Below, in pieces: positions 22,712-33,009 of a DNA stretch of 64,000 bases. Made by a program: the position numbers and the translations under genes. Position 1 is the stretch's first letter. Every line of letters begins with the position of its first letter. The notes beneath the pieces are model-generated. The model did not search any database and was not told the origin of the DNA. It worked only from the letters and a program-made list of their open reading frames with translations. Source of the DNA: Sympetrum striolatum (taxonomy: Eukaryota > Arthropoda > Insecta > Odonata > Libellulidae); assembly GCA_947579665.1 (NCBI GenBank), contig CANPUZ010000046.1:992001-1056000 (forward strand), written 5' to 3'.

Positions 22712-24036
22712 CGAGGGCGTATTGAAAAGTAAGGTCTCCATTTTTTTTTTCATCGGAAAACAAATTTATTCACAAATTTGCGTACATTGTTGGAAGGATT
22801 GAACATTTAGTTATTTTTCTACATAGTCGCCTTGACAATCAACAACTTTTTGCATCCTGGTAACCAGCTTTTTAATCCCGGCGTCGTTCCACTCTCCCAC
22901 CGCGTCGCGAAGCCAACTGACGACTGCTTCTTGCACTTCCTCATCTGACTTGAATTTCTGCCCCCCAAGGTGTTTTTTGAGAGCGGGAAACAAGTGGTAG
23001 TCACTGGGGGCAAGGTCCGGGCTGTAAGGAGGGTGGTCGATGATATCCCAGCCGAATCCATCAATTAGGGTGGTCGTTTGACGTGACACATGTGGACGCG
23101 CATTGTCATGATGCAAACACACTCCTTTGGTGAGCCTACCCCTTCTTTTGTTTTGGATGGCTCGCCGAAGTTTCTTCAGAGTCTCGCAGTAGCTTTCTGA
23201 GTTTATTGTTGCCCCTTTCGGCATGAAATCCACCAACAAAAACCCGTTCCTGTCCCAGAAAACGGTCGCCATAACCTTTCCCGCTGACTTCTCTGTCTTG
23301 AACTTTTTGGGCTTCGGTGAGGTCGGGTGACGCTTTGACTGTTCCTTCGTCTCCGGGGTGTAATGATGTGCCCAAGTTTCGTCTCCAGTCACAATCAAAT
23401 TCAGAAATTCTTCGCCCTCTTCCTCATAGCGGCGGAGAAATTCTGCGGCACTTACCACGCGCTTTCTCTTGTGTTCATCGGTGAGCTGCTTAGGGACCCA
23501 CCTGGCGGACACCTTGTGGTAACCGAGGACCTCCGACACAATATTCTGCGCGGAGAAGTAGCCACACCCTTCATTAAGACTTTCCCTTATCTCATGAAGG
23601 GTTATTCTCCGGTTATTGCGCACCATCTCGTCGATTTGAGCCGCCGTTGATTCCGGCAAACTCGGCCGCCCCGACCGCTGCTCATCGTGGATGTTTTCCC
23701 GGCTCAAAGAAAATTCCCGGCACCACTTCCGCACGTTTTTTATGTCCATGCACTTCTCACCGTACACTTCCTTTAACTGGTGATGAATTTCTATTGGAGA
23801 AACCTTTTTTGCATTCAAAAATCGAATGACTGAGCCCAGTTCACACCTGGCGGGCGAGCTAAGCAGGAGCTCCATCATAAACGACTGCTACGCAGTGACT
23901 AAGCGTCCCAAGGTCTCGTGGATAATTCTACACTGTGATAAGATACCAGGAAATACAGCTCTGTAATCAAATTTTGCCTAGCAACTCCCGTTCGGAAATG
24001 GCTTCGTTGGAGACCTTACTTTTCAATACGCCCTTG
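22712..24036 (-). mobile_element. Complete mariner transposon
   Basis: 29-bp terminal inverted repeats at 22712-22740 and 24008-24036 (C(G/A)AGGGCGTATTGAAAAG...) differ at one position. TA target duplications are at 22710-22711 and 24037-24038. The 1325-bp length and single central ORF are standard for mariner. Structurally complete, so a recent insertion; the intact transposase would allow mobility if transcribed. Confidence 0.96.
22811..23878 (-). CDS. Mariner transposase, DD34D, intact
   Basis: Uninterrupted 355 codons, close to the usual 345-355 of mariner transposases. Cut-and-paste transposase: binds the TIRs through N-terminal helix-turn-helix domains (about residues 10-115) and cleaves with a D,D34D catalytic core. 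Seen: WVPKQL at 127-132 in the linker (the WVPHEL-type signature), GDETW with D166, HHDNARPH with D258, and YSPDLAPSDYHLF with D293, giving exactly 34 residues between the last two aspartates. All three catalytic residues are present. The start ATG ATG at 23878 is 129 bp inside the right TIR; the stop lies 70 bp inside the left TIR. Subfamily cannot be fixed by eye. No lesion seen. Confidence 0.96.
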   Translation of the reverse strand: MMELLLSSPARCELGSVIRFLNAKKVSPIEIHHQLKEVYGEKCMDIKNVRKWCREFSLSRENIHDEQRSGRPSLPESTAAQIDEMVRNNRRITLHEIRESLNEGCGYFSAQNIVSEVLGYHKVSARWVPKQLTDEHKRKRVVSAAEFLRRYEEEGEEFLNLIVTGDETWAHHYTPETKEQSKRHPTSPKPKKFKTEKSAGKVMATVFWDRNGFLLVDFMPKGATINSESYCETLKKLRRAIQNKRRGRLTKGVCLHHDNARPHVSRQTTTLIDGFGWDIIDHPPYSPDLAPSDYHLFPALKKHLGGQKFKSDEEVQEAVVSWLRDAVGEWNDAGIKKLVTRMQKVVDCQGDYVEK

Positions 24037-24259
24037 TAACATTAATTTTTATCCATTATTTTAACTTCAATACTTCCATTGCCTTGGGTTCATCAGTATC
24101 CAAAATGTCACAACAGTAGTTCCATTGCCATGGTAAAGCAACGTGTGGTTTAGTTCTTCAGTATGCTTCGTGTACAGAAAATGGGCATAATCGTCACGTT
24201 GCGACAAGCTACGCTACGTGTACGCATCTATGAGGGGAAGCCTCGTGGACGGAGGGCCT

Positions 24260-24620
24260 TACTCACTTACTGCTCTCCAATATGGACCATGTCTTCCGAT
24301 TCTAACCTCTCCACTCTCAATCATGTCTTCTTTTTTAAAATAGTCCGTTTTTGAGCGCCATCTTGCAAAAACATGCCTAAAGCTCATCTTCTAAATGACC
24401 TCAATCTATCAAAGCCTCTCTCTCCTTCCTGTGTAATATAATTAACTGCAAAATGAATTCTTCTTTCTTACTCTCTCTTTCCGAGTTCCTTGGAGAACAA
24501 CTCGCATATTCTCTCTGAGCACTCCTCATCAACTGTAAAACGTTGTTTGCTTCTACTTACAAATTTCAAAACAACTTTCACTTTCGTGTGTTTTATTGTG
24601 TATTTTAATCCCAAATTCCT
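24260..24620 (+). pseudogene. LINE RT C-terminal fragment (degraded)
   Basis: The plus frame near 24270 reads LLTYCSPIWTMSSDSNLSTLNHVF, matching the RT segment xxYxSPxWxxxxxxxLxxLxxV, followed in shifted frames by IVRFLSAILQKH and LLNDLNLSKPLSL. Several frameshifts; dead copy just beyond the mariner. Probably the same LINE as the tail at 24870-25255. Confidence 0.5.
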
Positions 24621-24869
24621 TGCAATTTCTATAGCTTTCTATTACTGAATGATTGCTCTGTTATTGAATCTATATTTTGTAGTTATGTTTACAGTATTTC
24701 TTGTCTGATCTCAATATTTTTATCAACAGCTTCCTTTACGTCTTTTGAGTGTTGCTGTCTGCAGTTTTGTTAATTTTTTTACATTTTTACAAGATTTCAC
24801 ATTCAAAATGTTGTTTTGTAATTAAGTTTGCGATAATTTCTTCAAAATAAACTAAATTTTTGTGAAATA

Positions 24870-25255
24870 TTGTGGTTGTCAACAGCTACCCGTTCTCCTG
24901 GCAACCAAGCCCATCGTTACATCCTGACTCTTACATTCCTCAAAATGAGCAACACAGATAAATTAAAAATACCTTCTTTGGTAATTCCTTTTTCCGTATT
25001 CCTTCAATTTTCAACTCCCTTTCTTCCAACATTCACTTCTTCTCTCCTCTTAAATCCATCCAAAACATGGTTACGAGACAAAGACTTTTTTTAATTTCAT
25101 TCATTATTTAAATGAACTTAATGTTGTTGATTTGTTGTTTTTTTTTGTTCTCACTGATTGTTGATTTTTCCTTGCCTCTTGTTGTTTCGTACACTGTAAT
25201 TGGCCTCGTGCTATTTGTGGATACTTACTGATAAATAAATCATATTTTATATGCG
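24870..25255 (+). pseudogene. LINE C-terminus and 3' UTR
   Basis: Across two frames reads NTDKLKIPSLV, then IPSIFNSLSSNIHFFSPLKS, the IFNSLPxxI end of Jockey/CR1-group RTs, followed by a T-rich UTR and AATAAATC near 25232. Likely the 3' part of the fragment at 24260. Confidence 0.5.
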
Positions 25256-25546
25256 GCCAGAAACGCATAAGTCATTAATTTTATTTTACTGTTTGGCATT
25301 GCATTAATTGTAGTATAATTATTAATTAATTTGAGTAATTCAAAATTTGTCTATTTTACGAATCTTAATATATAATAACACTTGTAAGTTCGTAAGTTAT
25401 AACAATTTTAAAAGGATAGGAATTAAATATGTTACTGTTGGAGAATTCCAAACAATTTTGACTAACTTAATATTCATAGGCATTTGTTGCAACAGCAGTT
25501 CATTTTCTCTAATATAATTGTTTTCCAAGATCTAATAACTGTATTA

Positions 25547-25610
25547 CAGTAAACTCCCGTTTAACCGAATCGTGTTTATCCGAAATCCAATTTATTCAAA
25601 CACTTTTCCG
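25547..25610 (+). repeat. Pogo-like transposon terminus, single end
   Basis: TACAGTAAACTCCCGTTTAACCGAATCG...TTATCCGAA resembles the CAGTAAA-ACTCC-GTTTAACCG termini of pogo-group elements. No matching opposite end was found. Confidence 0.4.
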
Positions 25611-25787
25611 AATGCACCTACCCCTGAAAGTGTTTTGTTTTTTACCTTTAAAAAGGTCGCCGCCATCCTGATCATTTTGGATCAACATGAGGTTACGATG
25701 AGTACGATATATTACATGGATAACGAGAAATTTTCTGTAAGAATGTAACCAGTAATTGCACGTACGTAATTACAGTCAGGAGATTGA

Positions 25788-26090
25788 GTGTCTTCGATTT
25801 TAGTACAAACCGTTTGCCAGATTTGCGTCAAACTTTGCGTACGTGTTTTCTGGGACCAGGAAGGACGTGCTGTCTCAATTTTATTCGATAATTTTGCTGG
25901 GTTCGAACCAAGATATATTTCTTTTGAAGAATTAAAACTGAAAAATAGTTTTGAGGAATCGAAACAAGAAGCAAAAGAACGGAAATTAAATGAATGTTCT
26001 AATTTTGATCGTGGAATATTGTTTCCGAATCGAAATTTGGAGAATTTTGATAAAATACGCTTGAATTATCCAAAATTGTTGAGGTTGTAA
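25788..26090 (+). CDS. 100-codon ORF, unrecognised and doubtful
   Basis: The frame has a charged segment (FEELKLKNSFEESKQEAKERK) and ends PKLLRL. It lies just downstream of the pogo-like terminus at 25547. No known motif, no splice support and no second copy in the window, so it may be chance. Confidence 0.15.
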   Translation: MSSILVQTVCQICVKLCVRVFWDQEGRAVSILFDNFAGFEPRYISFEELKLKNSFEESKQEAKERKLNECSNFDRGILFPNRNLENFDKIRLNYPKLLRL

Positions 26091-27119
26091 ACAGCCAATC
26101 CTCCTCACGATCAATGCGATTGTTGAGCCGAGCTCATGAATTTTCCTGTACAGTAAGAATAGATTGGGATTTTAGACCTTATTCTAAAGGGAATTTACGC
26201 ATTGCACGACCGGCAACTTGAGGTTAATCTACTTCTATATTCTCCGTTGAGAATCAACGGGCACTTCAGTTAGTCTTATTAAATTATACAGTCAGGACCT
26301 TGATACCTTGAGAACCTAGTACATAACCTAACCTTACATAAGTAGTTTGGTGCTCTTTTATGTAACATTTTATGCACTGACTGTAGTACATTCTTTTTTC
26401 AATTACATCCACTGAAGGGCGCATTCTTATAATAGATACACATAGTATGAGCGAGGATTGCATTTAATCTTTGCGATATTATTGGGTCTTACATTCTGCT
26501 AATTAAGAGCATTCAATTAGCACGTTTTCTTTGATGGCAATGTGAAATATGCGTACAATTTCCACAGTTGGTCTGTTTCCTGACTCACTCCCTTTGCCGC
26601 CTTCTGATGTGGGTGGACTTCACCACCTTTCGCTTGCCGTAGCGCTGGATCTGGGGCTTACGGAACGATTATAACCAACTGAGAGCTGAGAGAGAGGCTA
26701 CAGACAGGAGGTAAACGGTAACATTTACAATCATTCTTAAGAATATATAATTTTTCTATAATTTCATCCTCTTACTCTCTATTGCAACTATTTAATCAAT
26801 CTAATAAATAATTTAATAATAATTAATTTGCAGAAGAGAGATTTTAATCCGTACAAAATAGGAAAAACATCTCTCCATAGCACATTTATTTCAGATTCAG
26901 TAATATTCTCTTAATTAAATTATCAGTAAATTTCTGTATTACAAAATCTTCCTGTGAATGTACACTGATTCCTTTCATTGTGTGCACGACATAATAGAAA
27001 GAACTAAATAATATAATATTAGTATTTATAGTGGTGTTTGAAAATGTTTTTAAATATGTATATGTATGTCTAAATACATGAAAACTATTGTCGTACACCA
27101 AATTTCACTTTGGTAGTTG
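26091..27119. other. No recognisable gene
   Basis: ACAGTCAGGACC near 26290 and GCACTGACTGTAG near 26375 are partly complementary and could be the ends of a very small element. Otherwise AT-rich with no supported frame. Confidence 0.45.
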
Positions 27120-27345
27120 CCTTTAGAGTTGGTTTTTTGAGTAAATCAGTTGACCGGAAGTCAAACTTTATTTTTCAAAGCTCGTTTCCGTTTTTGCTAA
27201 ATTTCTCCATTAAATTGATATTTAAGTATGTACAATTATCTACAAAGTTTACAAAAAATGTATATTTCTTTAAGTTTTATTTGATTAAATATCGATATCT
27301 ACTGCCATTTAGGAGTTATAATTAATCAATTTTCTGGTTATTGCA
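27120..27345 (+). repeat. Interspersed repeat R, copy 4 (3' part)
   Basis: GAGTTGGTTTTTTGAGTAAATCAGTTGACCGGAAGTC and GTTTCCGTTTTTGCTAAATTTCTCCAT match the middle of copy 3; the tail is lost. Confidence 0.55.
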
Positions 27346-27790
27346 ACATATTTACGATAAAATGTCATTCTCATTTATACCATGTCATAATTATGTTATA
27401 TACCACATGATTACCGTATTTCTTCAAAATTCATTTGGAAGCTGATTTTAAATTTAAGGCACGTGTATTTATTTCAAAATAATTATTCAATTATAACTTT
27501 TTTTTCTGTTATTGATTACTTTACACAATAACAATATAGTCCGAAACTAAGGGTTTGTTTACATCGTAAACAATGCAATGCAAAGCGTCTTCCGCTCACA
27601 CTTTTGCTATAGATTGAGCTTTGGCCGATAGATAATGTTTTAAAGGTTTTCTTCTTTGTTTTTTCACTCAATTTGTCTTCTTCATTAGCTTTCTGGTAAG
27701 TATATTTACAAATTTTCGTCATTCTTTGTTACTTTTTAAGTTTCCACTCTTTAAATGTGTAGTCTTTATATTTGTTAACAGTTCTAGTGT
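27346..27790. other. No recognisable gene
   Basis: AT-rich; short frames only. Confidence 0.45.
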
Positions 27791-28189
27791 CTAGTCTAGC
27801 GTCAGTTGGGTGTTATTTTGCTCTTTGTTTGTATTTTGATTTTGTTTCCATTCTCCATTGCAACTGTAGATTGACAAATCTAATAAATTAGTTGCAAAAG
27901 TTGAAAACACTCTGGTGGCTGATAGCCCTTCACTGCTATTCGCTGAAGGCGATAAATTAATATTAGACGTAATACTATTCAACTGCTTAACATTGGGCGA
28001 GTTTACTGAGTCATAAAAAGGGTTAACCGGGTGACTTACTGTTACCGACTATTGTTGTGGGGGTGCTGTTGAGGTGATGGCAGAGGGAGCGGCAGAGGGA
28101 GTGGTTGAATGATGAGCAGATGGCGGATTGATGGCCTCCATTACGTAAATCTGATTGTCAATTGATACGAGTTGAAGGTTGGTTGACAT
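27791..28189 (-). pseudogene. 133-codon ORF with one internal amber codon, unrecognised
   Basis: From ATG at 28189 the frame reads MSTNLQLVSIDNQIYVMEA, then a Ser/Thr/Pro/Ala-rich stretch. One TAG follows APPQQ, after which the same frame stays open from SVTVSHPVNPFY through NLLDLSIYSCNGEWKQN to the stop at 27791. A single stop in an otherwise long frame suggests a recently decayed gene or an ORF1-like protein of the adjacent Penelope-type element. Family not recognised; the low-complexity region makes homology calls unsafe. Confidence 0.4.
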
Positions 28190-28529
28190 TGATTGTATGA
28201 GGTGCCCCTCCCCTTGTGGGGGGAGGTGGTTGAACTTTAATTCTTCTCTCTGGTATTAATTAGTCCATCAGCGAGGAAGTTTTTAGTAATGGCCGTGCCT
28301 GCTCGGTGGCGCCACGGTAGCGGCGGGGTAATGATGTAATGGGCAAGTAATGATGTTAAATAATTAACGAAAGTATTGTGCTCAAGTGTATTGAAAGGCA
28401 CACAAGCCACACAGCCGGTTGTTTTAACAAATAATTTGTTAATCAACTTAATATCTGGTGGTGAAGCGCAGATGAAAATTTTGAGTCCATTTATATAGGG
28501 GAGCGCTGTCCCCTTTCACCTCTGTGATT

Positions 28530-28905
28530 TGCTGCCTCTTCTCTCAGCGATCTTCCTTAGGATTGGCTGCCACCTCTTGTGGAGGGTGAGTCCATCGTCT
28601 CTTTTGAAGTTTTTCCTTCCCAATTCTAACAATCTCTATGGATTCCTTAATTTTCCGATCCCAGAATGCCGGAGCTCTCCACAGCACCTTAGTCTGGGCG
28701 AAGTGTTAGACCTGTCCTTCTTCTAGAGAGTGTTCCTCGATGGCTGATTTATTGGGTTGTTTGAAGCGTATATGGCAGGAGTTCTCTGCTATTCGGGTTT
28801 AGATAGTATGCCCCGATTCTCCAATATACGCTGCCCCACATTCACAAGGTACACTCCGGGAGTCTTGTATTTCATTCGAGTTCTTCCATAGCTTATTAAA
28901 TTTAA
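28530..28905 (-). pseudogene. GIY-YIG endonuclease fragment, Penelope-like element
   Basis: The minus strand in alternating frames reads SVPCECGAAYIGESGHT, RIAENSCHIRFKQPNKSAIEEHSLEEG, then TKVLWRAPAFWDRKIKESIEI. This is the C-terminal GIY-YIG nuclease of Penelope-like retroelements: the Y-x(n)-C-x-C-x-x-x-YIG core, then a catalytic-arginine region and the EH-N/A-x-EH segment. The catalytic Arg region (TRIAE) follows an in-frame stop, and frames shift at least twice. No RT is found upstream on this strand, so the copy is 5' truncated or rearranged. Confidence 0.72.
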
Positions 28906-29294
28906 ATAGTGCCTACTACTATACTTACAATATGAACATTCAAAGGGTTTTCCCCAGTATGAGTTCATTGGTATCGGTTAAATTTGATATATCCTCCTCC
29001 TGCTTCTAACACGGATGGTCCTGCACCATCATGAATCTCCTCATTCATTCCTTTAGTCCGTGGGTTAACTGGTGCAAAGCCATTTCACCTGTAAATTTGG
29101 CCCGGATGTCTAATATGAGGGGGTCTGTAGAAGCATTGCTTATTTCTTTTGATATTGCGCACAATCACGCAAATTAGTAAAAACAAGTTTAATATTATGA
29201 AGTATAATTATGAATAAAACCCAAAACAATAGTCTACTTCTAAAAAATGGTGGATAATTAAGAAAAACAATGTAATTTTCCACACTTTTATTTA

Positions 29295-29337
29295 CTGACG
29301 ACCGGTTTTGCTACCGGAGTAGCATCTTCTGGTACAG
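29295..29337 (-). ncRNA. Degenerate hammerhead-ribozyme-like motif of a Penelope-like element
   Basis: The minus strand reads CCAGAAGATGCTACTCCGG followed by TAGCAAAACCGGTCGTCAG and a TAAATAAAAGTGTGG tail. Known: Penelope-like elements carry hammerhead motifs with CTGATGA, a stem, GAAA and a CCGGTC arm in their terminal repeats. Here the core is CAGAAGA and AAAA, so conserved positions are mutated and cleavage is unlikely. GCTAC/GTAGC still forms the stem II position. Confidence 0.5.
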
Positions 29338-29699
29338 AAATTTTTGAAAAGTTTATTAAATGTCCTGAGAGGTTAGAGGGGAAAGGGAAGGAGAGGTTAT
29401 GGGAATACCCTTTTGGGAAGGGAGATAAGAGGTGAGGAATGGGGAAGGTGTGTTCAATTGTAAGAAAACCCTTTTCCACGGAAAAATTCAATTTAAAAAA
29501 TGAATCTCCAAATAAAATTCTAATACATTGTGAAAACATAAAACAAAACTTTGGAAAAACATAATTTAATCCATTAGAACTAAACTCTTTAAACTTATAA
29601 AAAAATGTATTATCAAATAAGAAATTCAAAACGGTCATTATATATATAAGTATACAATTCATTCTTGTGATGGCGCTATGTGTTGTGTTGGAAGGAAAC
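29338..29699. other. Penelope-flank or unassigned sequence
   Basis: A 124-codon minus frame (29288-29662) ends inside the hammerhead-like motif and shows no domain. Probably the terminal region of the same Penelope-like element. Confidence 0.35.
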
Positions 29700-30350
29700 T
29701 TAATTGTGCTCTCGTTTGGACCTCAGCATGACAACGGGTGGTGTTAACGGGTTAACGACTTCAAGAATGTAAATCAAAATAGATTTCATCTTTCTAACTG
29801 CCTCACCCAAATTGAAAACATTCTTAATGTCGATAACTTGATATTGAGCACTATTGTCTTCGAAATGAGATGTTATTTGCTTCATGTACCGGTTGTATGT
29901 TCGGTAATATGCTCTCGATATCACTCCCCTTAACCAAATACTCTGTATATGGAACATCTTGAAAACCCCCGCTATGTGCCACATCTTCTGCTACTAACAG
30001 CATTCTTCTACCTAGCTGATGGTGCGACATCGTCAGTGGAAACCTTTCTGGCCCTGCCGCAAGCAATGTTTGATTATATTGCAAGTTTGAGTATTTATTG
30101 TATCGAGGCCAGTGAACACGAGCGAATTTGACGTTTTCAAAATTATCTCACACGCTTTCAAAATACCATTCACTGCTCTCAATTTCATGCAGATCACTCC
30201 CATTCACAGAATTTATAGCGCTGTTTACTGTTACTGGTGAGTCAACTTTTAAAGTGAAATTTTTGCCTCCTGTTTCTCTCGTCTTTGGTGCGGTGTGCTG
30301 CTCTCGAAGGAAGGTGGTGGGTTCCCTGAGATCTGGGATCAGGTTTGCGT
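29700..30350 (-). pseudogene. Unrecognised gene downstream of a G module
   Basis: Starts at the position where the other G modules have an MQTRSQ start; here the codons read NANLIPDLREP, so the start is mutated. One frame holds NFTLKVDSPVTVNSAINSVNGSDLHEIES. A later frame (30084-29851) reads ERFPLTMSHHQLGRRM and DVPYTEYLVKGSDIES. A third (29984-29700) reads NSAQYQVIDIKNVF and ends at KREHN. At least two frameshifts. The long open segments with compositional sense imply one decayed protein of more than 200 residues. I do not recognise it; a capsid-like or accessory protein of the same element is only a guess. Confidence 0.4.
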
Positions 30351-30575
30351 TGAATTATAAGTGATTTTATTGGTTTTATTATTTTATTTCATTTTTTTTA
30401 CAATATATTAGTCAGGGCCAAACAGTGCCCGCACGACCTGGGGGTCGTGCCTAATGTAGGGCCCAATTGGGGCCTGAGGATAGCCTGAGGGTGGGGGATC
30501 CAGGGCTTGTAGGTCCCAGGCCGTTGCCTCCACGCTCCTTAGCGGGCTCAGCGTGGCGGAGAGCTCAACGGGTGA
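30351..30575 (-). promoter_or_regulatory. G module, copy 1 (3' part only)
   Basis: Shares with the other G copies the GTTTGGCCCTGAC, GGTCGTGCGGGCAC, GGGCCC and CTGGATCCCCCACCCTC blocks (minus strand) and the AATAAAA-rich end just before the gene start. It is cut at the GAGCTCTCCGCCACG block and fused to the U module at 30570, so the TATA half is missing. Confidence 0.65.
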
Positions 30576-31428
30576 TCCGGGAGGAGGCGACTCACCTCCT
30601 CGTAGTCAAAGAATAACTTCTCTTTAAGATATTAATTGGTTTTTATTTATTTCTCGTCGCTGCATTCATCCCGGGGCGTTTTGAAGCGGGGCATCTGCGT
30701 CTGGGGTTTTGGGACTACGCAACATGGAGTTCTCACTCAACCAATGTCTCCCAAAAGGGATCCCGGCATAGCTCTTGCTGGACAGACTGGGTGAGTCGCA
30801 GCGGAGCTCTCGCTTGAACGAACGTGACTGTGGGGGTTTGCAAGGGACAGCAAAAGCACAGGGAGTTCTTACTTGATCACCGTGGTTTGCCTCCCTACCC
30901 CAAACTGATTTTCCCTAGTTCAGGGTCCCCTATTTATATGTGGGCTACGGGTCAATGAGGGACGGCATCCCTGCAGCAGGGGCGGTAGTAAGTCCAGTTA
31001 CTCAGGGTCTTTCTCCGGTGTGCTTTACGGACAAGTTCAAATCTTGGCACCCCCAGCGTGTCAAGGAGATGGGCAAATACTCATTCAAACTCTCCCTCCA
31101 GCCTCTTCCCTGTCCCATTAGTTGGTTTAACCTGCCCTTGGAAATCCCCGCCGTGGGATTTCCGGCCATCAACACAGGAAGGACCCTGGGACTCTCCCAT
31201 TTGCGAGGCCTTAACCCTTTATTTCCCACTTGCAGCAGCAGCCGTGAATTACTCCCCATTAGTAAAATCAAACCGCCCTACGAAGGAGGATTTGCATTTA
31301 TCCAATTACTGGAGCCTTCTACATTTTTTAAAAGTAAGAAAAAGAACATGAAATTTGTACTTACACCTACTATAGTATTACTTCTTGGAATCTCTTTGGG
31401 AATTTGCCACATTTCGTTCTTTGTTCTT
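30576..31428 (-). promoter_or_regulatory. U module, copy 1 (LTR-like promoter and first-exon unit)
   Basis: About 850 bp, over 90% identical by eye to 33895-34735. Minus-strand order: AAAGAACGAAATGTGG start, GC-rich upstream part, TATA box (complement of 30929-30940, CATATAAATAGGGG), leader, ATGCAGCGACGAGAAATAAA (start plus an AATAAA signal), and GAGGAGGTGAGT, a good splice donor. Long plus-strand frames here (30940-31449) are not genes; they read through a repeat. Confidence 0.68.
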
Positions 31429-31439
31429 TCAATCTCTGG

Positions 31440-31700
31440 TAACATGTAGTTAAAAAAAAATTAAGTCTTTTTCTTTTAGACTTTTATACAGTGGAGGGAG
31501 TTCTAATCTTCTTAAGTCTCTCCCTTCGTCCGAAATAATCGATTGAATTGTTCTTCCGTCTCTTATCACCCCGTCCACTTTGTAGAGCCAACCTTCCGTT
31601 AATTCCCCTATCTGTATTGTGGGGATATCTTCCCCCAACTCATCACAAAAACCAATAGAAAAAAATAAAAAACACAAATAATTTTAAAATAGGTGGAAAG
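31440..31700 (-). pseudogene. OB-fold-like domain gene, copy 1 (truncated)
   Basis: The frame reads LGEDIPTIQIGELTEGWLYK, then DGVIRDGRTIQSIISDEGR, LRRLELPPLYKSL and EKDLIFF. It is preceded by a T-rich intron-like acceptor region and cut after VTRD by the U module. The strand pattern (xLTEGxLYxVxxV, xxxLxISDxxR, LPPLY) suggests a small OB-fold, a nucleic-acid-binding fold. That assignment is inference. Three further copies lie at 37553, 38688 and 44779. Confidence 0.5.
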
Positions 31701-31839
31701 AAGAAATAGCATGACACAACGTTCTCTCCCTCGTTTTCTAAAAACTTAACCCACTCGTTATTTTATATATTATTTTAATACCCTCATAAGTTATGTATAT
31801 TAATTTCTACAATAAGACGCATCTGAATTTCGGAGGTTA

Positions 31840-32140
31840 TTTTTCAATCCAAAAAGTTTTTGACTGAATGGCTGACTCTCTTTCTACAAATCCACTTCCT
31901 AGTTGATTCACCACATTTGCTCGATGCACATTTGTGTTTTCATGATTAATTGAATTGGCCATACTATAATAAACATCACAATAACGACAGAAACGTCTTT
32001 TCTTTATCAAATTTAATTTATCTATAATTTTCTCATAATTTAAATCATCAATGGTATCTGAATTGAATACTATACATCTATGGATATTTTCTAACGCCGT
32101 TTCTATCTCCTGCTCTGTTTTGTATAGCCCAGCTTAAAAA
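31840..32140 (-). pseudogene. Zinc-finger ORF, unrecognised family
   Basis: The minus frame reads LYKTEQEIETALENIHRCIV, then DDLNYEKIIDKLNLIKKRRF, CRYCDVYYSMANSINHENTN and a VHRANVVNQLG tail. FCRYCDVYY...HENTNVH has the spacing of a C2H2 finger (C-x2-C-x12-H-x5-H). A stop precedes LYKTEQ, so the start is unclear. It lies between the OB-like gene copy 1 and the death-domain-like exon on the same strand. Role unknown; possibly a nucleic-acid-binding accessory protein. Confidence 0.42.
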
Positions 32141-32337
32141 TTATTCAAAATTTCCGAAACAGAAGTCATAATGGATGGGTGTGACGATAGGAATGGATAT
32201 GTACAACTGAAATTGAAAATGGTTACTCTGTGGTAAAGGAAAGAAAATATAATTAATTACTATAGATAATTCTCTTTTTTACTTACATACCACCCATTTT
32301 CCTTAGGCGGTTTCACATTTTTTCTTTTTAGCTTATA

Positions 32338-32440
32338 CTATACATAATTGTTTACTACAGATAGAGCTTTATAGGTTAATTCATCCTCCGTATCTCTTAG
32401 CCACCAATAAAGTATGACATACGCATCTGATTACGTTTCA
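32338..32440 (-). pseudogene. Death-domain-like C-terminal exon
   Basis: The short minus frame AYVILYWWLRDTEDELTYKAL ends in SVVNNYV and a stop. A-x-x-x-L-x-x-W-L-R-D-T-E-D-E-L-T-Y-x-x-L fits helices 5-6 of death-fold domains (A-x-x-x-L-x-x-W...ATYxxLxxAL). An acceptor-like region precedes it. A possible N-terminal half lies at 33231-33428 (LDQIQPLLDKLMI). The solo LTR at 32525 sits between them. Confidence 0.35.
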
Positions 32441-32524
32441 ACAAGTTGATTGTTGTCATGCATTAACTTTAAATAGCCTTGATGGGTGGTATGGTCCAAT
32501 GGGTCAAAAATGTAAAATACATAT

Positions 32525-33008
32525 TGTTACGTACCCACAACACAGGGCTCGCAATTTATTCAAGGCGATTAAGTACACAATAGTTCATGCCAACCCAACC
32601 CAAACAATGGCAGTTCCAACACCCGATCCCACGAACCACAGTCACAACATTTGTCCAACTTCGCCAATGTCACCCCCAAAACCGTTCACCGCACACCGAC
32701 CAGTTCGCCGGAACACTACCAACGGTCGCGCACAAAGCACTTGCTCACTGCAGAAAACACCTCGTAAGCTCCTCCGGCGCTCTAACACCCGCGTCCGACG
32801 TCCGTCACCTTCTCTCCCTCCGAACACCGCACGCCTCTCCTATATACCCGGAGGGAACGTTCTCGAACCATCCGGAAACCATTCGAGGGGGGGGCGGGGA
32901 ACCGCTTCAAGGCCAATCTACGCTCCGCTGCTAGAAACTTCTACGCTTCCGTAGAAGGATCGCCCTCCCCTCCCTCTCTCGCTGGCCCGCCATACCGATG
33001 CCATAACA
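32525..33008 (-). mobile_element. Solo LTR of a Ty3/gypsy-type retrotransposon, 484 bp
   Basis: On the minus strand it starts TGTTATGGCATCGG and ends GGGTACGTAACA, giving TGTTA...TAACA ends. ATAT duplications flank it at 32521-32524 and 33009-33012. It has a TATA box (GGTATATAGG) about mid-length and an AATAAA some 30 bp before the end. A single LTR with a 4-bp duplication and no internal region is the product of LTR-LTR recombination. The long plus-strand frame 32499-32954 is an artefact of this LTR. Confidence 0.9.
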
Positions 33009-33009
33009 A

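Noticed and set aside
23363..23829. Plus-strand ORFs within the mariner
   Set aside because: Antisense shadows of the intact transposase.
30940..31449. 169-codon plus ORF, with a 162-codon twin at 34256-34744
   Set aside because: Both cross the repeated U module. The twin arises from repeat identity, not coding selection, and the U signals read on the minus strand.
32499..32954. 151-codon plus-strand ORF, Pro/Thr/Arg-rich
   Set aside because: It lies almost entirely inside the solo LTR at 32525-33008, whose termini, TATA box and AATAAA explain the sequence.
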